From contig JAIXMP010000071.1 in the NCBI GenBank assembly GCA_025677815.1, positions 1 to 64,000 of the forward strand: DNA of 64,000 bases, given 5' to 3'. Within the stretch, counting starts at the first letter, position 1. Each line of letters begins with the position of its first letter. A program made the position numbers and the translations under genes. The notes beneath the pieces were generated by a model. That model saw only the letters and a program-made list of their open reading frames with translations, did not search any database and was not told where the DNA came from. Positions 13,488 through 25,139 of this stretch are shown here, in pieces. Source of the stretch: Phascolomyces articulosus (Eukaryota; Mucoromycota; Mucoromycetes; Mucorales; Lichtheimiaceae).

Positions 13488-13967
13488 AACATGGGAAATC
13501 AGGTTTTGATATTGGGTGTTGAATGTATAAGAAGGTAGGTATAGGATCAATAAGGAAAGAAAGTAGGAAAACAAAAAAGAAAGCTTTTCTCTTGCTGTTG
13601 TTTGATCTAGCAAGAACCCTTGTATTTTCTTTTTATGAATCTTTTTTCCATGGTGTTACAAAAGCAAGGGTTCTTCTTTCTGTTCTTACAGTTAGTAATT
13701 CTTTTTCTAAGTCTGAAACTAGGCAAATGAAAACTTATATTCTTATGTAAGATACACACGCTAATTTGATCTTTTCTTTTATATAACGCCACAATTCCAC
13801 AATGCATCAAAATGCCAACCTTTGCAATTTGATTGGTTGATCTTTTTCTCAACCTTTTTAACAAAAAATAAGGGGGAAATAGAAAAAAAAAAGTAATAAC
13901 TCACTTTTTTTTCCATCGTTTCGTTTGTAAATAAGTTATATATACATCCATTGACTATACTGCCATT
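13488..13967. promoter_or_regulatory. Divergent GPCR/SEC11 promoter region
   Basis: 480 bp between divergent start codons. The GPCR frame stays open to about 13613 but without ATG, so it is treated as leader. A run of A (13883-13892) and T-rich stretches lie near the SEC11 start. No operator is recognised. Confidence 0.45.
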
Positions 13968-14827
13968 ATGTTTGCAGAACTACGACGAATGAATGGACGA
14001 CAGGTATTTTTTTTATGATGGATGAGCATAGATTCAATGACGTTGTCCACTTAAACGTTAGATGTAAAAAAATAGGTCGCGTTACAAGTCTTGAACATTT
14101 TAACGATTGTGTCGACTGCCCTCATGATTTGGAAAGGGCTTGCACTTACATTGAATACTGAGAGTCCTATCGTTGTTGTATTAAGGTAAAAAGAATGAAT
14201 GAATGGGTTTGATAACTTATGTAACATATAGAACTTAAATATAATTCATTATATAGTGGAAGTATGCGGCCTGGGTTTGACCGGGGCGACTTGTTATTAC
14301 TTTCTTTACCAGAAAATGATCCAGTTGATATCAATGATATTTGTGTATTTAAATTACCTGGACGTGATGTACCTATTGTCCATCGTGTCATTAAATTACA
14401 TGACGAGTAAGACCGATATATTTCATTTTCAATCATAATATAAAAGAGGCTAATACGCGCGAAACTTGATGGATTGATCTAATCTTTTTTTTTAAAAAAA
14501 TAAAAAAAGTGCTACGACCGGAAAACAAATGCTATTGACCAAAGGTGATAATAATTCAAGAGATGATCGTGGATTATATGATTATAAACAAATGTGGATT
14601 CATCGTGAACATGTTGTTGGCAAAGTAAAAGGGTACGTCTTTTTGAAATGAATTAACGGAAATTCAAAAAAAAAAGATGACATGTGTTGAATTAATTTAC
14701 ATATATTCATTATTTTAGTTTTGTTCCTTACGTTGGTATGCTGACAATTCTTATGAATGATTATCCTTGGTTAAAGTTTGCATTATTAGGCGTAATTGGA
14801 TTATTTGTTCTTGTTCATCGTGAATAA
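13968..14827 (+). CDS. SEC11: Signal peptidase complex catalytic subunit SEC11
   Basis: Five exons (13968-14003, 14076-14185, 14257-14406, 14510-14632, 14719-14827) give 175 residues, the usual Sec11 length. Visible motifs are LRRMNGRQ; a membrane anchor within [18 protein letters not shown]; the catalytic-Ser box [12 protein letters not shown] (Ser51); [10 protein letters not shown] (catalytic His91); and [14 protein letters not shown] with the conserved Asp residues. The C-terminal [25 protein letters not shown]...LVHRE is also conserved. This ER-membrane serine protease removes signal peptides from secretory proteins. The SURF4/ERV29 cargo receptor follows 300 bp downstream on the same strand. 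Every exon junction keeps the conserved frame. Confidence 0.96.
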
Positions 14828-15127
14828 TTTTTGTATTATAATAAAGGCATTATTATTGACAATATAAATGTTTGGGACTGGTTGAGTAAAAGTGTTGTCG
14901 TATGTAAGCACAGTGCTAAAGTGAAAAATCTCACGTCGTACAACTGGATTTGGTAAATTGGTTTCCATATCACTTCATCCGAGATTTTCTTGGTTTAGAC
15001 ACAACTGCCACTAAGAGAGAGAGGGAGAGGGTCCTTTTTTTTTTCTGTGTTCAAACACAACTACTTCCTTTCCTTTTATTTTTCTCTCTCTCTTTTTTAT
15101 TATTATTTATTAACAAACAAACATATC

Positions 15128-16117
15128 ATGTCAGAGTTCAAGGAACGATTGGAAGAATTGAGTTCTAAAGCAGAAGATATTATTGACAGTATAGGTCAAC
15201 CTTTAAAACCTTATATTCCCGTTATTGGTCGCTTCTTGATTGTCGCCACGTTTCTTGAAGATGCCCTTCGAATCTCGACCCAATGGGAAGATCAAGTGTT
15301 ATTTATGGAACAACGCCGTAATTTCCCTTCTTTCCTTTCCCATCTTTTCCTCGGTCTTAATGTTATTGTAAGTGTGTTTTACATATATATATCAAAAGGG
15401 TAGAGGGACGGGTGACATAGTTTTATTTGGAGGTGGAGACTATGTATACATGTAATCATTTTAGAGTTATGAGAGAAAAAAAGCTTACTTGAAAATATTC
15501 TATATTTGAATAAAATAATGATATAGATTATGACTGCAGGCTCCATCATGGTGATCGCCAAACGCTATCAAAACTATGCCGTATATGGTCTATTGAGTAC
15601 CGTGGTAGCTCAAGCCTTAGGCTATGGTTTAGTCTTCAACTTTCAATTCTTTTTACGCAACTTATCCGTGATTGGCGGTCTTGTCATGGTATTATCAGAC
15701 TCCATGCAACAAAAAAAGCGTCAGATGTTTGCTGCATTACCCCAACTTTCAGAAACAGATAAACGTACCTATTTACAATTGGCAGGTCGCATCTTGTTGA
15801 TCTTTTTATTTATTGGTTCAGCTTTCCATGGCGAATGGAGTTTTACTCGCGTCATTGTCTCTCTTTTAGGCTTGGTCGCTTGTATCATGGTTGCCGTTGG
15901 ATTCAAGGCGCGATGGTCAGCCATGTTTTTGGTCTTGTTCTTATCTGTTTTTAATATTTTGATTAATAACTTTTGGTCTGTCAGTCATAGTTATTTCAAA
16001 CGCGACTTTTTGAAATATGACTTTTTCCAAACCCTTTCTATTGTTGGTGGATTCTTGTTGTTGGTCAATATGGGTCCTGGTGGATATTCAATTGATGAAA
16101 AGAAAAAGGCTTTTTAA
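15128..16117 (+). CDS. ERV29: SURF4/Erv29 ER cargo receptor
   Basis: Two exons (15128-15367, 15527-16117) give 276 residues. The N-terminus MSEFKERLEELSSKAEDIID precedes the conserved PYIPVIGRFLIVATFLEDALRI. Multiple membrane segments follow, with FNFQFFLRNLSVIGGLVMV and the C-terminal FFQTLSIVGGFLLLVNMGPG. The last four residues KKAF fit the KKxx COPI retrieval signal. SURF4/Erv29 proteins cycle between ER and Golgi and load soluble secretory cargo into COPII vesicles. Length matches the family (about 270-310). The leader is CT-rich (15085-15095). Confidence 0.96.
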
Positions 16118-16443
16118 ATAACTAACAATCATTTCTTTCTTTCATATTTCAATTTGTATACTTTGTTATATGTACTATATATATATATATCTCTTTGACA
16201 TCATTCAACTTCAACATATTCTTTTTACCTTTCTTCTTCTTCCTCTTGAACCCTCATATCTTGAACAAACCAAAATTAAAAAAAAGAATGTATTTTTATA
16301 TCTTCCCACTTTCTTTTTCACACCCAAAAAAAAAAAAAAATTATTAATAAAAAAAGAACCACCAACACAGTAATGCTGGTCATTTGATATAAATGTTTTA
16401 TTTTCACATTCATGTAGTAAGTTATCTAAGTATCAAGTTGCAA

Positions 16444-17885
16444 TCATGGGATGACAAGTTGTGGTGGCTGTTCTTGCTCTGAACCAGTCATATATTTCCG
16501 GCGATGTTCCGTGATCGTGTCAAGCAGGTTGATTATCAGCAACTTTTCATGAATCAATCGTAATTCTCCTGTTGGTTTATGCTCTTTTAATGATACAACA
16601 AAATCTTGTAAAATCCATGCTGAAATGATGTAGAGTGTATCGGTACTGAATCCAAAATTACGCATGATACGACAATAGGTATGATCAATCTATGTTATAT
16701 ATAATTTGTCATAAAATATATAAGTGACGCAAATGATTGTACATATATATATATATATATATATGGATATTCAGGGTTATTGGGATGATCGTACCTCTTC
16801 CGTTAATTGTGCTACAGCAGATGCCCATGTTTCAGCAGATGACTTTGAATGATTACTATTATTCAAAGACATTTTCCGTACCTTGGCATCGATTGCCTAT
16901 ATACACATTGATCGATATGTTCAACAAAAAAAATATATCTTACTACAAACAAACAAAAAATTTACAAACATACCGCATCTGCTTTGTTTCGAATAAAAAA
17001 TACAGGCACATCATATTCTATTGCTCTTCTTGCCAACTTGACATCAGTAGCCATGAGTCGTTCTGCAGAAACGATGAGTAGTGCATCAAAGGCGCCCAAA
17101 AAATATTCATGAAAGTAATGTTTTGTTCTCATTCCATCGTGAATAACCACACTGGGCATGTCCCAGAGCATTAATGATCGTAATAATGGATGCTTGTACC
17201 CTCGTGACTTGAAGGAAGAGTAGGGTAATCCATTAACTTCTGGCGTTATTACGTTGTTGTTGTTGTTATTATTATTTCGTTGGTGATGATTGCTAGTGTT
17301 TGTCTCACGTACTTGAGCGGCATCTTTATGAGTATCTCTATATCCCAATAATCCATTTAATAATGTGGACTACAACACATACACAAAATTTTGTTAAACA
17401 AAAAAATAAATAAATTGTAGGGTAGGTGACACATTTATTTCTTCTGATTACATTAGAGTCTTGAAATAGAATATATTTACCTTTCCAGTCCCTGGACAAC
17501 CAATAATAGCCACATTATAATAATTATCACTATCTAATCCAATTTTTTGAAAAGCCTGTTCTCGATACTCTATGGAAGGTCGTAATGGAGGAGGGCGACC
17601 AAACAAGGCTTCCATAGATTGCCACATGACAAAAAACGGCGCGAGTGGCGATGCCACCACACCAAATAAAAAACCAATTGTACCATCGACCACATACGAT
17701 CCTGTCAATAGTTCTTCTTGAAGTCTTGAACCAAACTCATAAGCACCAATGATAGGACAAGCAATCACGACAAAAGGCGATATTAATGTCCATCCAATGG
17801 CTTGAATCCCTTTTTTGGCACTTTCCACCACCCATAATCGTTCCGCAGTAGTAGGATTCTTTGTATTGGATTGATTTAATCCCAT
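16444..17885 (-). CDS. IRG-like (immunity-related) GTPase
   Basis: Four minus-strand exons (17481-17885, 16974-17369, 16795-16896, 16444-16689), all phase 0, give 382 residues. The N-terminal third has two hydrophobic segments (about residues 31-50, IGWTLISPFVVIACPIIGAY, and 67-92, GTIGFLFGVVASPLAPFFVMW), then a Ras-like G domain. G1 is GCPGTGKS (about 129-136, split by intron 1), followed by TLLNGLLGY; a G3-like element is LWDMPSV; G4 is IRNKAD (about 261-266). An Asn-rich insert (eight Asn) sits between G1 and G3. The C-terminus is helical (TLYIISAWILQDFVVSLKEH). Length and motif order resemble interferon-inducible IRG GTPases. In vertebrates these act in cell-autonomous defence; the fungal role is unknown. 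The membrane-like N-terminus suggests membrane anchoring. An alternative is another septin/AIG-type P-loop GTPase. Confidence 0.7.
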
Positions 17886-18446
17886 TTTGTTCGTTGTGGA
17901 TATTAATATTATTATTGCTATTGTAGTTAGTTAGTATAAGTGGGTATATGGATTAGTAATGAGTATGTATATTAGCAAAAAAAAGAAGAAAAATAATAAA
18001 AGAAAGAGAGATAAGCTGTGAAAGGGTCAAAATCAGATCTCAAAAATATTTAAACTTTTTTTTAGCTGAGTTATTTCAATGTGCTTTTTTAAATGATGAT
18101 AAGAAGTAGGGCTTATTCGCTTTTTTTTCACGCGTTTTCTCGTATAGATACTAAAAGAACAATAATAATAAATGAATCACATCCTTAAATCTAATAATAA
18201 TAATAATAATAATAATAGTACTACTAGTAGTATTGAATGATAATAACCTTTGATCAAGACTTTATTGGGTATTTAGGATATGGAATAGAATCATTATAGA
18301 TTTCTTTTAGTCCAGATAGATCATTATGCGAGAAATGTTGTATGCTTAATCCTGACTTTTAAATATGTAAGCTTTCTTAAGGGAAGCTTTACCACTTTCA
18401 TTTTGAAACAGTCTTTTTTTTTCTCCCGTTGGGTGTGCTTTCAATA
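17886..18446. promoter_or_regulatory. Divergent IRG-GTPase/DENND11 promoter region
   Basis: 561 bp between divergent starts. It holds an (ATA/TAA)n repeat (18194-18217), a symmetric ACTACTAGTAGT-type stretch near 18220-18233, and AAGCTTTCTTAAGGGAAGCTTT at about 18370-18390, which is nearly palindromic. No known binding site can be assigned. Confidence 0.4.
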
Positions 18447-21104
18447 ATGGAATTAAATCAATCAGATGTGAACGCGTCTTCCATACCATTAACAGAGAGG
18501 TAAAATAAAAAACACGATAGAATAACCACTTGACGTTTCGAGAATATATATATATAACTCATATTATGTAAAATAGCTCGTCCTCTCAACAACAGCAAAG
18601 CAAAATTTCACCCCCCATGGATTCATTGGAACCACCCACCGAGATTGTATCAGAGGAAATGGCAGAGATTGCCGAAGATAATGTGGTAGCTGTATTTGTT
18701 GTAAGATTTGATGTGATTCATGGCAATACGATCGAATGGCAATACCCGAAAGGTGAGTGTAAAGTTTATATTATAAACTCGAAAAAAAATGTTTGTTTGG
18801 TTATTCATAAAAAAGGGTTCATCTTTTATAGAACTTGATTTGGATGGTATTGAATATCAAGCGATTTGTAGTGGGCATCATAATACTCGTTCAGATATAG
18901 TGTAAAGAAAGATCTTTTATTCTTATATATAGACGCACTTTATTAGTATTATTTTTTTTTCATCGAGACTGATTCCATTGCATACGGATATGCAATTTTT
19001 TAGATATTTTACAAAACCCCCGTATTTTGGTGTAAGTGTATTTCGTAAAGTGGATAATGCAGAAGAAGGTCAACGAGGGGCATGTATGCGATCTGTTGGT
19101 GTCATGGTGGAACCGAACGAAAATACAGGGCCTAATGCTAAAATATGGATTCATGGGCACGCATTAAATACATTAGCAAAGTAAGCAAATCATACATACA
19201 TCCTATCTATCTATCCGTAAGAATAGTTGCCAAAAAAAAAGAATTAACTACTTTTTGCCTTTTTAGAGCTTTGGATTTTGAGACGGATGACAATGAACAC
19301 ATGTACAAACACTTGCATCACTATTTTGAAAAACATCGCTTACAACATAGAGCTAGTTCCCTCAATTATCCAGGTCTTTTCACTTCTGATTTGAAATCCT
19401 TTCGACCTGCTACTTTGTTATATTCCAATTACAGTACGATGCCTTTTGCCAAACTATTCGAACAATTAGTCTCAGTAGAACCACGTCCTCCAATGGAAAT
19501 TGTACCCCGTTTGGATGCATTTCCCTTTTTTGTGGCACAATTGGGACCTCAAACCTTTGTCTTATGGAAAGCCGCCTTGTTGAAGAAACGCATCCTGTTC
19601 CTGACCACACCACCATTGCAAAGAGCCTGTGGATATGGTAAAAAAAGAAAAGAAAAGAAAAGAAAATCACTATTATTATTTATCCCTAGGATATATCCAC
19701 AAAGAAAGCGCGAGTGTGTCTAATATATATATTTTTGAAAAAAAAATAGTGTATAATACCTTTCTTCTTGGTGTATTACCAAAATCACCTCTCTTTAAAA
19801 CCCATCGAACACTTCATCCGAAATATGCTATTGGTGTCAATGATATTGCTGATCTCTACGATTTTTCAGATGGCTATGTAGCATGTAAGTTCCACTCCAA
19901 AATAAAAAAAGGTGGGGAGGGGAAAAGCATGATGGTGCCTAAGGAACGGGAATTGACTCCATTTATATAAATGATGTATAATTGATCGAAATGACCCTCC
20001 AAAAATAATAAAATATAGGTACTTCGGATACCATTTTTGAGAGTAAGACAGAGCTTTACGATCTACTTATAGATTTATCAAATAATGAAAATGAAAAGAA
20101 CAACACAAGATCATGGTATGCCTTTGCTCAAGGTACACCAAGAGTTGAATCCACTTGTGAATTACCCCATCGTCACAATGCAGCCGATTTCCATCGATTT
20201 CGATCCGCCATTCGACAAATTTTTGATACAGCCTGTAGTATGGGATTTGGACAAGACGATGCGGATTTAAATGATCAATTGGATGGGGCTTTGGAAAGTA
20301 AAGCAAATTGTTTGGATGCGATTCATACAGCTGTATTTCAGTTGATCTTGTGGTGTTACCGTCCACCATATGCTTCTTCTCCTCAACAACCAAAACAACA
20401 ACCAACATCTTCATCATGGCAACGATTATTTGCTGGTGGTGGAGCAGCAGCAGCTGTATCATCAAAACAAAATCGTCGAAAAGGATTACAAGATGTTCCT
20501 ATGGACCCAGAAGAACAAGAAGCTTTATTATTAGGCAATGGAGATGATTTGGCGGATGAAGAACGTGATGCGTTGGAAATTAATAATAATGATGTATTTG
20601 ATGCGGTGGTGAGACGAGCTTCGGAAGAACATACACATCATCAACAGGAAGGAACGCATAGAAATGAACAAGAACAACCGGTGCGGGACACCAGAACATT
20701 GGGAGTACATGAGAAATTAACAGCAGCTCTTGTTGGGTAATGTAACAAAAAAGCATTGTTTTGAAGCACCCATAGATGTGAGTGTGTGTGTATGAACAGG
20801 AGTTTTCTTATGTTCTCTTTTTTTTTTTGTATGTAGTTTCTTCCATACTTTATCGTACCAGACACTTGTCACCTTGGATAATTTACTATCCTTAAATGAT
20901 AGTACCGGCGATCCAAGTGAACCTATTTTATTATCCCCACAAGACATGATTCAATTGGGTTTACATCCCACAGACGATGCAATCTTTGTACAAGAATTAT
21001 CTTTATTGTACTTTCACAAGACAGTTCAAGTGGCCAACACATGTCAAGGGGCGTGTTGTAATAGTTGTTGTAAAAAAGAAATACATGGATCCATTCGAAT
21101 ATAA
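18447..21104 (+). CDS. DENND11/LCHN-like DENN-domain protein
   Basis: Eight exons (18447-18499, 18577-18752, 18832-18901, 19004-19180, 19267-19637, 19750-19884, 20019-20736, 20837-21104) give 655 residues. The conserved core begins NVVAVFVVRFDVIHGNTIEW...DLDGIEYQAICSGHH and continues SDIVYFTKPPYFGVSVFRKV and RSVGVMV, the hallmark order of the LCHN family (DUF2347). Later blocks include NTFLLGVLPKSPLF and a C-terminal VNDIADLYDFSDGYV segment. The middle carries Gln/Asp/Glu-rich low-complexity sequence and the tail CQGACCNSCCKK is Cys-rich. DENN proteins usually act as Rab GEFs or Rab regulators in membrane traffic; the Rab partner is unknown. The exon 3/4 junction (VYF) was chosen because only it restores the conserved motif. 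Confidence 0.83.
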
Positions 21105-21197
21105 AATATTCCCTCTCCCTCTCCATTCCTCTCTTTTTTTTATAATTTTTTTTTGTTAATAGTAATAATAATATATTTACAATTATTTAATCATGGA

Positions 21198-22266
21198 TCA
21201 TGAAAAAAATGCACCGTATCGATACAGGGCTATTGCTAATTCTACGGTAGATGCTGATTTTACCACACCATACCCTTCCTTATCGAGATTCTCCCCTATC
21301 CTTGCAATATTGTAACAGGGCAAGGTGGATAGCTTTCCCTGTGGATTGATAATTCGATGGTGTTGATAGAAGGGAGTTTTTTCATCTGTGGAGGAGATCA
21401 AGATGCATTGATACGTGATCTCATTGGAAGAAGATTGCCAAAGATCATTTTCAAGACGAGATAGTTCTTTTAGATAGTTGTTGTTGTTTTTATAATGGTT
21501 TTGTGCGTAGAGAGCAATTTCATGGTGTATTATTTCCATGGTATCCTTTTGAAACTCGGCTTTGCCAAGAAATATGAGTTTGGACCCTAATCATAAACCA
21601 ATAAACATCAAGTCAGCAAACCAAGTGGAGGTTTTTTTTTTAAAATATATATTTTAATTGCATCAATCACAAAAATGTACCTTTTTGAGATAGTTCATCA
21701 AAAATAGGACGTCGTAAACGAACATAGCGTTTTATACCATTCGGGCCTGATGGTTTCGTCCGTCCTACTTCAGGTAATGGATATAATTTGTTCTTATATT
21801 TATCTTGTACCATGCCAAATCGTAAAAGCATTCCTATTTAGGCAAAGCAGATATTTATTGTTCAATATATTTATATGCCAACCTATGGTTGTTTGATCTA
21901 CTGTTGGTCTCATTGATTTTGTTCCTCTCTTGTTTATTATTCTTACGTGATGGAAACATGCGTCGATGGTACATACATAATCGTAATGGCGATGCCAACA
22001 TGGCAGCTTTTTTCGATATACAAATGATAATGAGTTTATTAATAATAATAATAATAAAAAAGAGAGAAAAATATAAATATATTCGCGTTATAATTACCAT
22101 ATGGACTTGCAGCCACTTTATCCTCCAACGTATTTAATTTATCATGTAATGAATGTGTTGCCCATGATGGACGTTTGGATTTTTTTAACGCGTTTGATGT
22201 TAACTTTTGTGCAAGTTTATCAATACAGCGACCAATATCTGTGCTTTTTCGAGTAGTATGATTCAT
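21198..22266 (-). CDS. Unrecognised conserved-looking basic protein (4 exons)
   Basis: Exons 22098-22266, 21947-22006, 21681-21833 and 21198-21586 join in phase to 256 residues. I do not recognise the family with certainty. The protein is basic and starts MNHTTRKSTDIGRCIDKLAQ. It has a compact block ASPYAAMLASPLRLCMYHRR followed by MFPSRMLLRFGMV, then LYPLPEVGRTKPSGPNGIKR and LRRPIFDELS, and ends YRYGAFFS. No membrane segment is present. The dense Arg/Lys and lack of low complexity suggest an RNA-binding or ribosome-associated (possibly mitochondrial) role, which is inference only. The 60-nt second exon is short but is needed for frame. The gene converges on the DENND11 gene with 93 bp between stop codons. 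Confidence 0.6.
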
Positions 22267-22637
22267 ACAGGATTTTCAAAAAGTAATGTTACGCTTTGCA
22301 AAAAAAAAAAAAAAAAAATTCTGATACAATATTTATGTTACATATTTCAAAATTGATATCACTCTGCTCTCATTAATTTTTTTGCATGTTCTGATTTTTT
22401 TTTTTTTTTTTGCGTATCAATCATTTCGAAAATAGATGATGTTTTCTTAAATATGCTTGATTATAGTATTGTGGATTAATTTTATTCATAAATGACTGGT
22501 ATTACAATATATTTTCTAAAACATTGAGCAGATAGTAATTAATTAAATATATAATCTTGTAAAATGAAAATAAAAACAAAAAAGCAATTTTTGTTCAATT
22601 ACAAGTTGGCTTCACCGGCTTTACATCTGTCAAAGAA

Positions 22638-22891
22638 CTAAATAGCATGGCAAATTCGTCCTTGACAATCTTCAGGAGTGACAGTTAAGCTTGATTCTGT
22701 TATTCTACCCCTTAAACTGCCATCCTTTGTCAAGCTGTCATGTCTAACACTACCTTTTACTTTTGACCAAAACTCTTCAATGGGGTTGAGGAACGGGGAG
22801 GAGTATGGTGCGAGATAGACACGATCCTCAATCATCTTTCTAATTTCAGTGTTTGTATGGATTCGTGCGTTATCCATTACTAAATAATAAC
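22638..22891 (-). pseudogene. Transposase 3' exon, left copy (DDE_3 superfamily)
   Basis: Last exon of a Tc1/mariner-IS630-like transposase on the minus strand. It encodes GYYLVMDNARIHTNTEI, then LAPYSSPFLNPIEEFWSKVK. The catalytic D of VMDNARIH and the E of NPIEEFW are kept, which defines the DDE_3 C-terminal half. The first catalytic Asp and the N-terminal DNA-binding region are missing because upstream sequence folds back into the other arm. Not functional alone. Confidence 0.85.
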
Positions 22892-22980
22892 CTAGTTATA
22901 AACAACTGTGAGATTATGACTCGCCTATGATAATAATCTGATTTATGACCTATATTTCGTTAACCACTTTACCTTTCATA

Positions 22981-23364
22981 GCATTTATTAATGAGTTAAC
23001 GGATACTCTTGATGCCGATGATATGAAAGGTAAAGTGGTTAACGAAATATAGGTCATAAATCAGATTATTATCATAGGCGAGTCATAATCTCACAGTTGT
23101 TTATAACTAGGTTATTATTTAGTAATGGATAACGCACGAATCCATACAAACACTGAAATTAGAAAGATGATTGAGGATCGTGTCTATCTCGCACCATACT
23201 CCTCCCCGTTCCTCAACCCCATTGAAGAGTTTTGGTCAAAAGTAAAAGGTAGTGTTAGACATGACAGCTTGACAAAGGATGGCAGTTTAAGGGGTAGAAT
23301 AACAGAATCAAGCTTAACTGTCACTCCTGAAGATTGTCAAGGACGAATTTGCCATGCTATTTAG
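22981..23364 (+). pseudogene. Transposase fragment, right copy with partial upstream exon
   Basis: The unique 41-bp spacer plus the first bases of the right arm encode the end of an upstream exon (22981-23029: ELTDTLDADDMK). It is spliced by an 81-nt GTAAAG...TAG intron (23030-23110) to exon 23111-23364, identical to the left copy. The joined reading DADDMK|GYYLVMDNARIH is what one expects just before the second catalytic Asp of DDE_3 transposases. The gene is therefore 5'-truncated exactly where the sequence turns back. Stop codon at 23362-23364. Confidence 0.8.
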
Positions 23365-23599
23365 TTCTTTGACAGATGTAAAGCCGGTGAAGCCAACTTG
23401 TAATTGAACAAAAATTGCTTTTTTGTTTTTATTTTCATTTTACAAGATTATATATTTAATTAATTACTATCTGCTCAATGTTTTAGAAAATATATTGTAA
23501 TACCAGTCATTTATGAATAAAATTAATCCACAATACTATAATCAAGCATATTTAAGAAAACATCATCTATTTTCGAAATGATTGATACGCAAAAAAAAA

Positions 23600-25098
23600 T
23601 AAAAATCATAATGCGCAAAAGCAGTTGAAAAACCCAGTAGATATTTATCATATAGACTTTATGTTCTTTATTCAATTATGTAGTTCTCAGTACAATAATA
23701 AGAAATTATAAATCTCAATATATGCCATCAACATATAATGTAATTCATATACTAATTATTTTTGCACTTGTTAACAGATATAACTGAAGAACATAACTTT
23801 GTCAAGAATTGATCTTTCCACACACATGAGCATAAGCTTTTAACTATATTCCTCAAGTATGCCTTATCCGACCACGATAACCCCTATCCGTGTAACATTT
23901 ACAAAAAAATATCTTTTGGGTAAATTCAAGCACTTTTTGATAAATTTTAAACCAGAAAAACCCAAATTCCAGTTTTTTTTTTTTTTTGATACTTTCACCT
24001 GGATTCTGGTTTTTTCCGAGCAAATTCCCGGAAATCTTTCTTTACGGTTAGCGAGCGGTTAGGGTTTTGTTTGAGATTTTAATAATAATAATATGTATGT
24101 TGCTACTGAAGATTGTTCAATCTAAGAGAGCGTCATAATGTTGGCTCAGTATATAGTTGTATTATTGGATGAAAAGTTCGTAGATTTGATGACGCGTGAA
24201 AAAAGAAATGATGGTGGTGTATTATGATGTGGTATTTTTTTTTTTCAATTACAATATACAGGATTTGAAAGTTTTTCACTTGATAACATATTTTGATTTT
24301 CATTCCGTAATTACAATTGATTGATTTTATCATAGTGGAACCAATTCTAATTTATTCTTTTTTGGATAGTATATATTGTTGCTATATCAATAACATGAAT
24401 GATCACACTGACAGCAGCTAAAGTTTTGTTTGGCACCAGGGACAAAGGTGTCATTTACACGTACATAAAAGAGGTATTCATTTCCATTGGAAGACGAAAA
24501 GTATACTTCTATTTAAGATTGAAGTGTGATACTATTGCTAATAACAATTGTAATATTATCATCAATAGCAAACACTAATATAGCACAAGCTCATTTGCGA
24601 GCTTGCTCCGAATCAAAAAACACATGTCTCTTCTTCAGTACGACTGATAGAAGAGAAAAATACCAATGGTTTCTTTGTATTTTTAACAATAAATTTTACA
24701 AAGGAAATCACTGAGGAGAACGAATATCGTTCAAAGGTAACTGTTGTATTTTTTTTTTTGTTTGGGAAACGAATTCAAGGGTTAATACCATTTGTTGTTG
24801 TTGACAAAGTGCTGCTTTACTTTTTGTATCGTTATCAAATAAAATTGTATGATTTTAGTTTGTACGATCGAGCATCATTTCGAAAAACAAACGATGTATA
24901 CATTCAACCTATTATAGGCACACAGAAGTTACGGTATATAAATGAAGTATCATTGGATGATAAGTGAGATGATAAAAGTTATATCAACAAGGAGTTAAAA
25001 AAAAGGGGTGCTGGTGGAAGTCATTGGAATAACAGGTGTGTGGTCCTTGAGCCGAATTATCCAAAAGCAATGAACCTTCTTTGAAATATCTATATAAC

Positions 25099-25139
<41 letters not shown>

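Larger units (their letters stand above)
22403..23599. mobile_element. Foldback palindrome of a DDE_3 transposase element
   Basis: Two 578-bp arms (22403-22980 and 23022-23599) are exact inverted copies around a 41-bp spacer. Every pair of positions I compared sums to 46002 with no mismatch or gap. Each arm holds the 3' part of the same transposase gene: an 81-nt intron, the last coding exon and about 230 bp of 3' sequence. Beyond the arms only a weak inverted match persists (around 22378-22402 and 23600-23620, ATGC and TGATTTTT pieces). The element lacks the 5' half of its gene. It could be a foldback non-autonomous element, a truncated inverted duplication, or an assembly foldback artefact. 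Confidence 0.85.

Noticed and set aside
13488..13613. Upstream extension of the GPCR with a hydrophobic stretch
   Set aside because: The frame is open but starts at TTG; ATG at 13487 gives a normal N-terminus before the first membrane segment.
24526..24714. Plus-strand frame with a secreted-looking hydrophobic start
   Set aside because: It begins with GTG, not ATG, in a eukaryotic context and has no domain or in-phase partner exon.
25100..25132. Poly-A as the tail of a processed retrocopy
   Set aside because: No intronless gene-like sequence or target duplication lies next to it.
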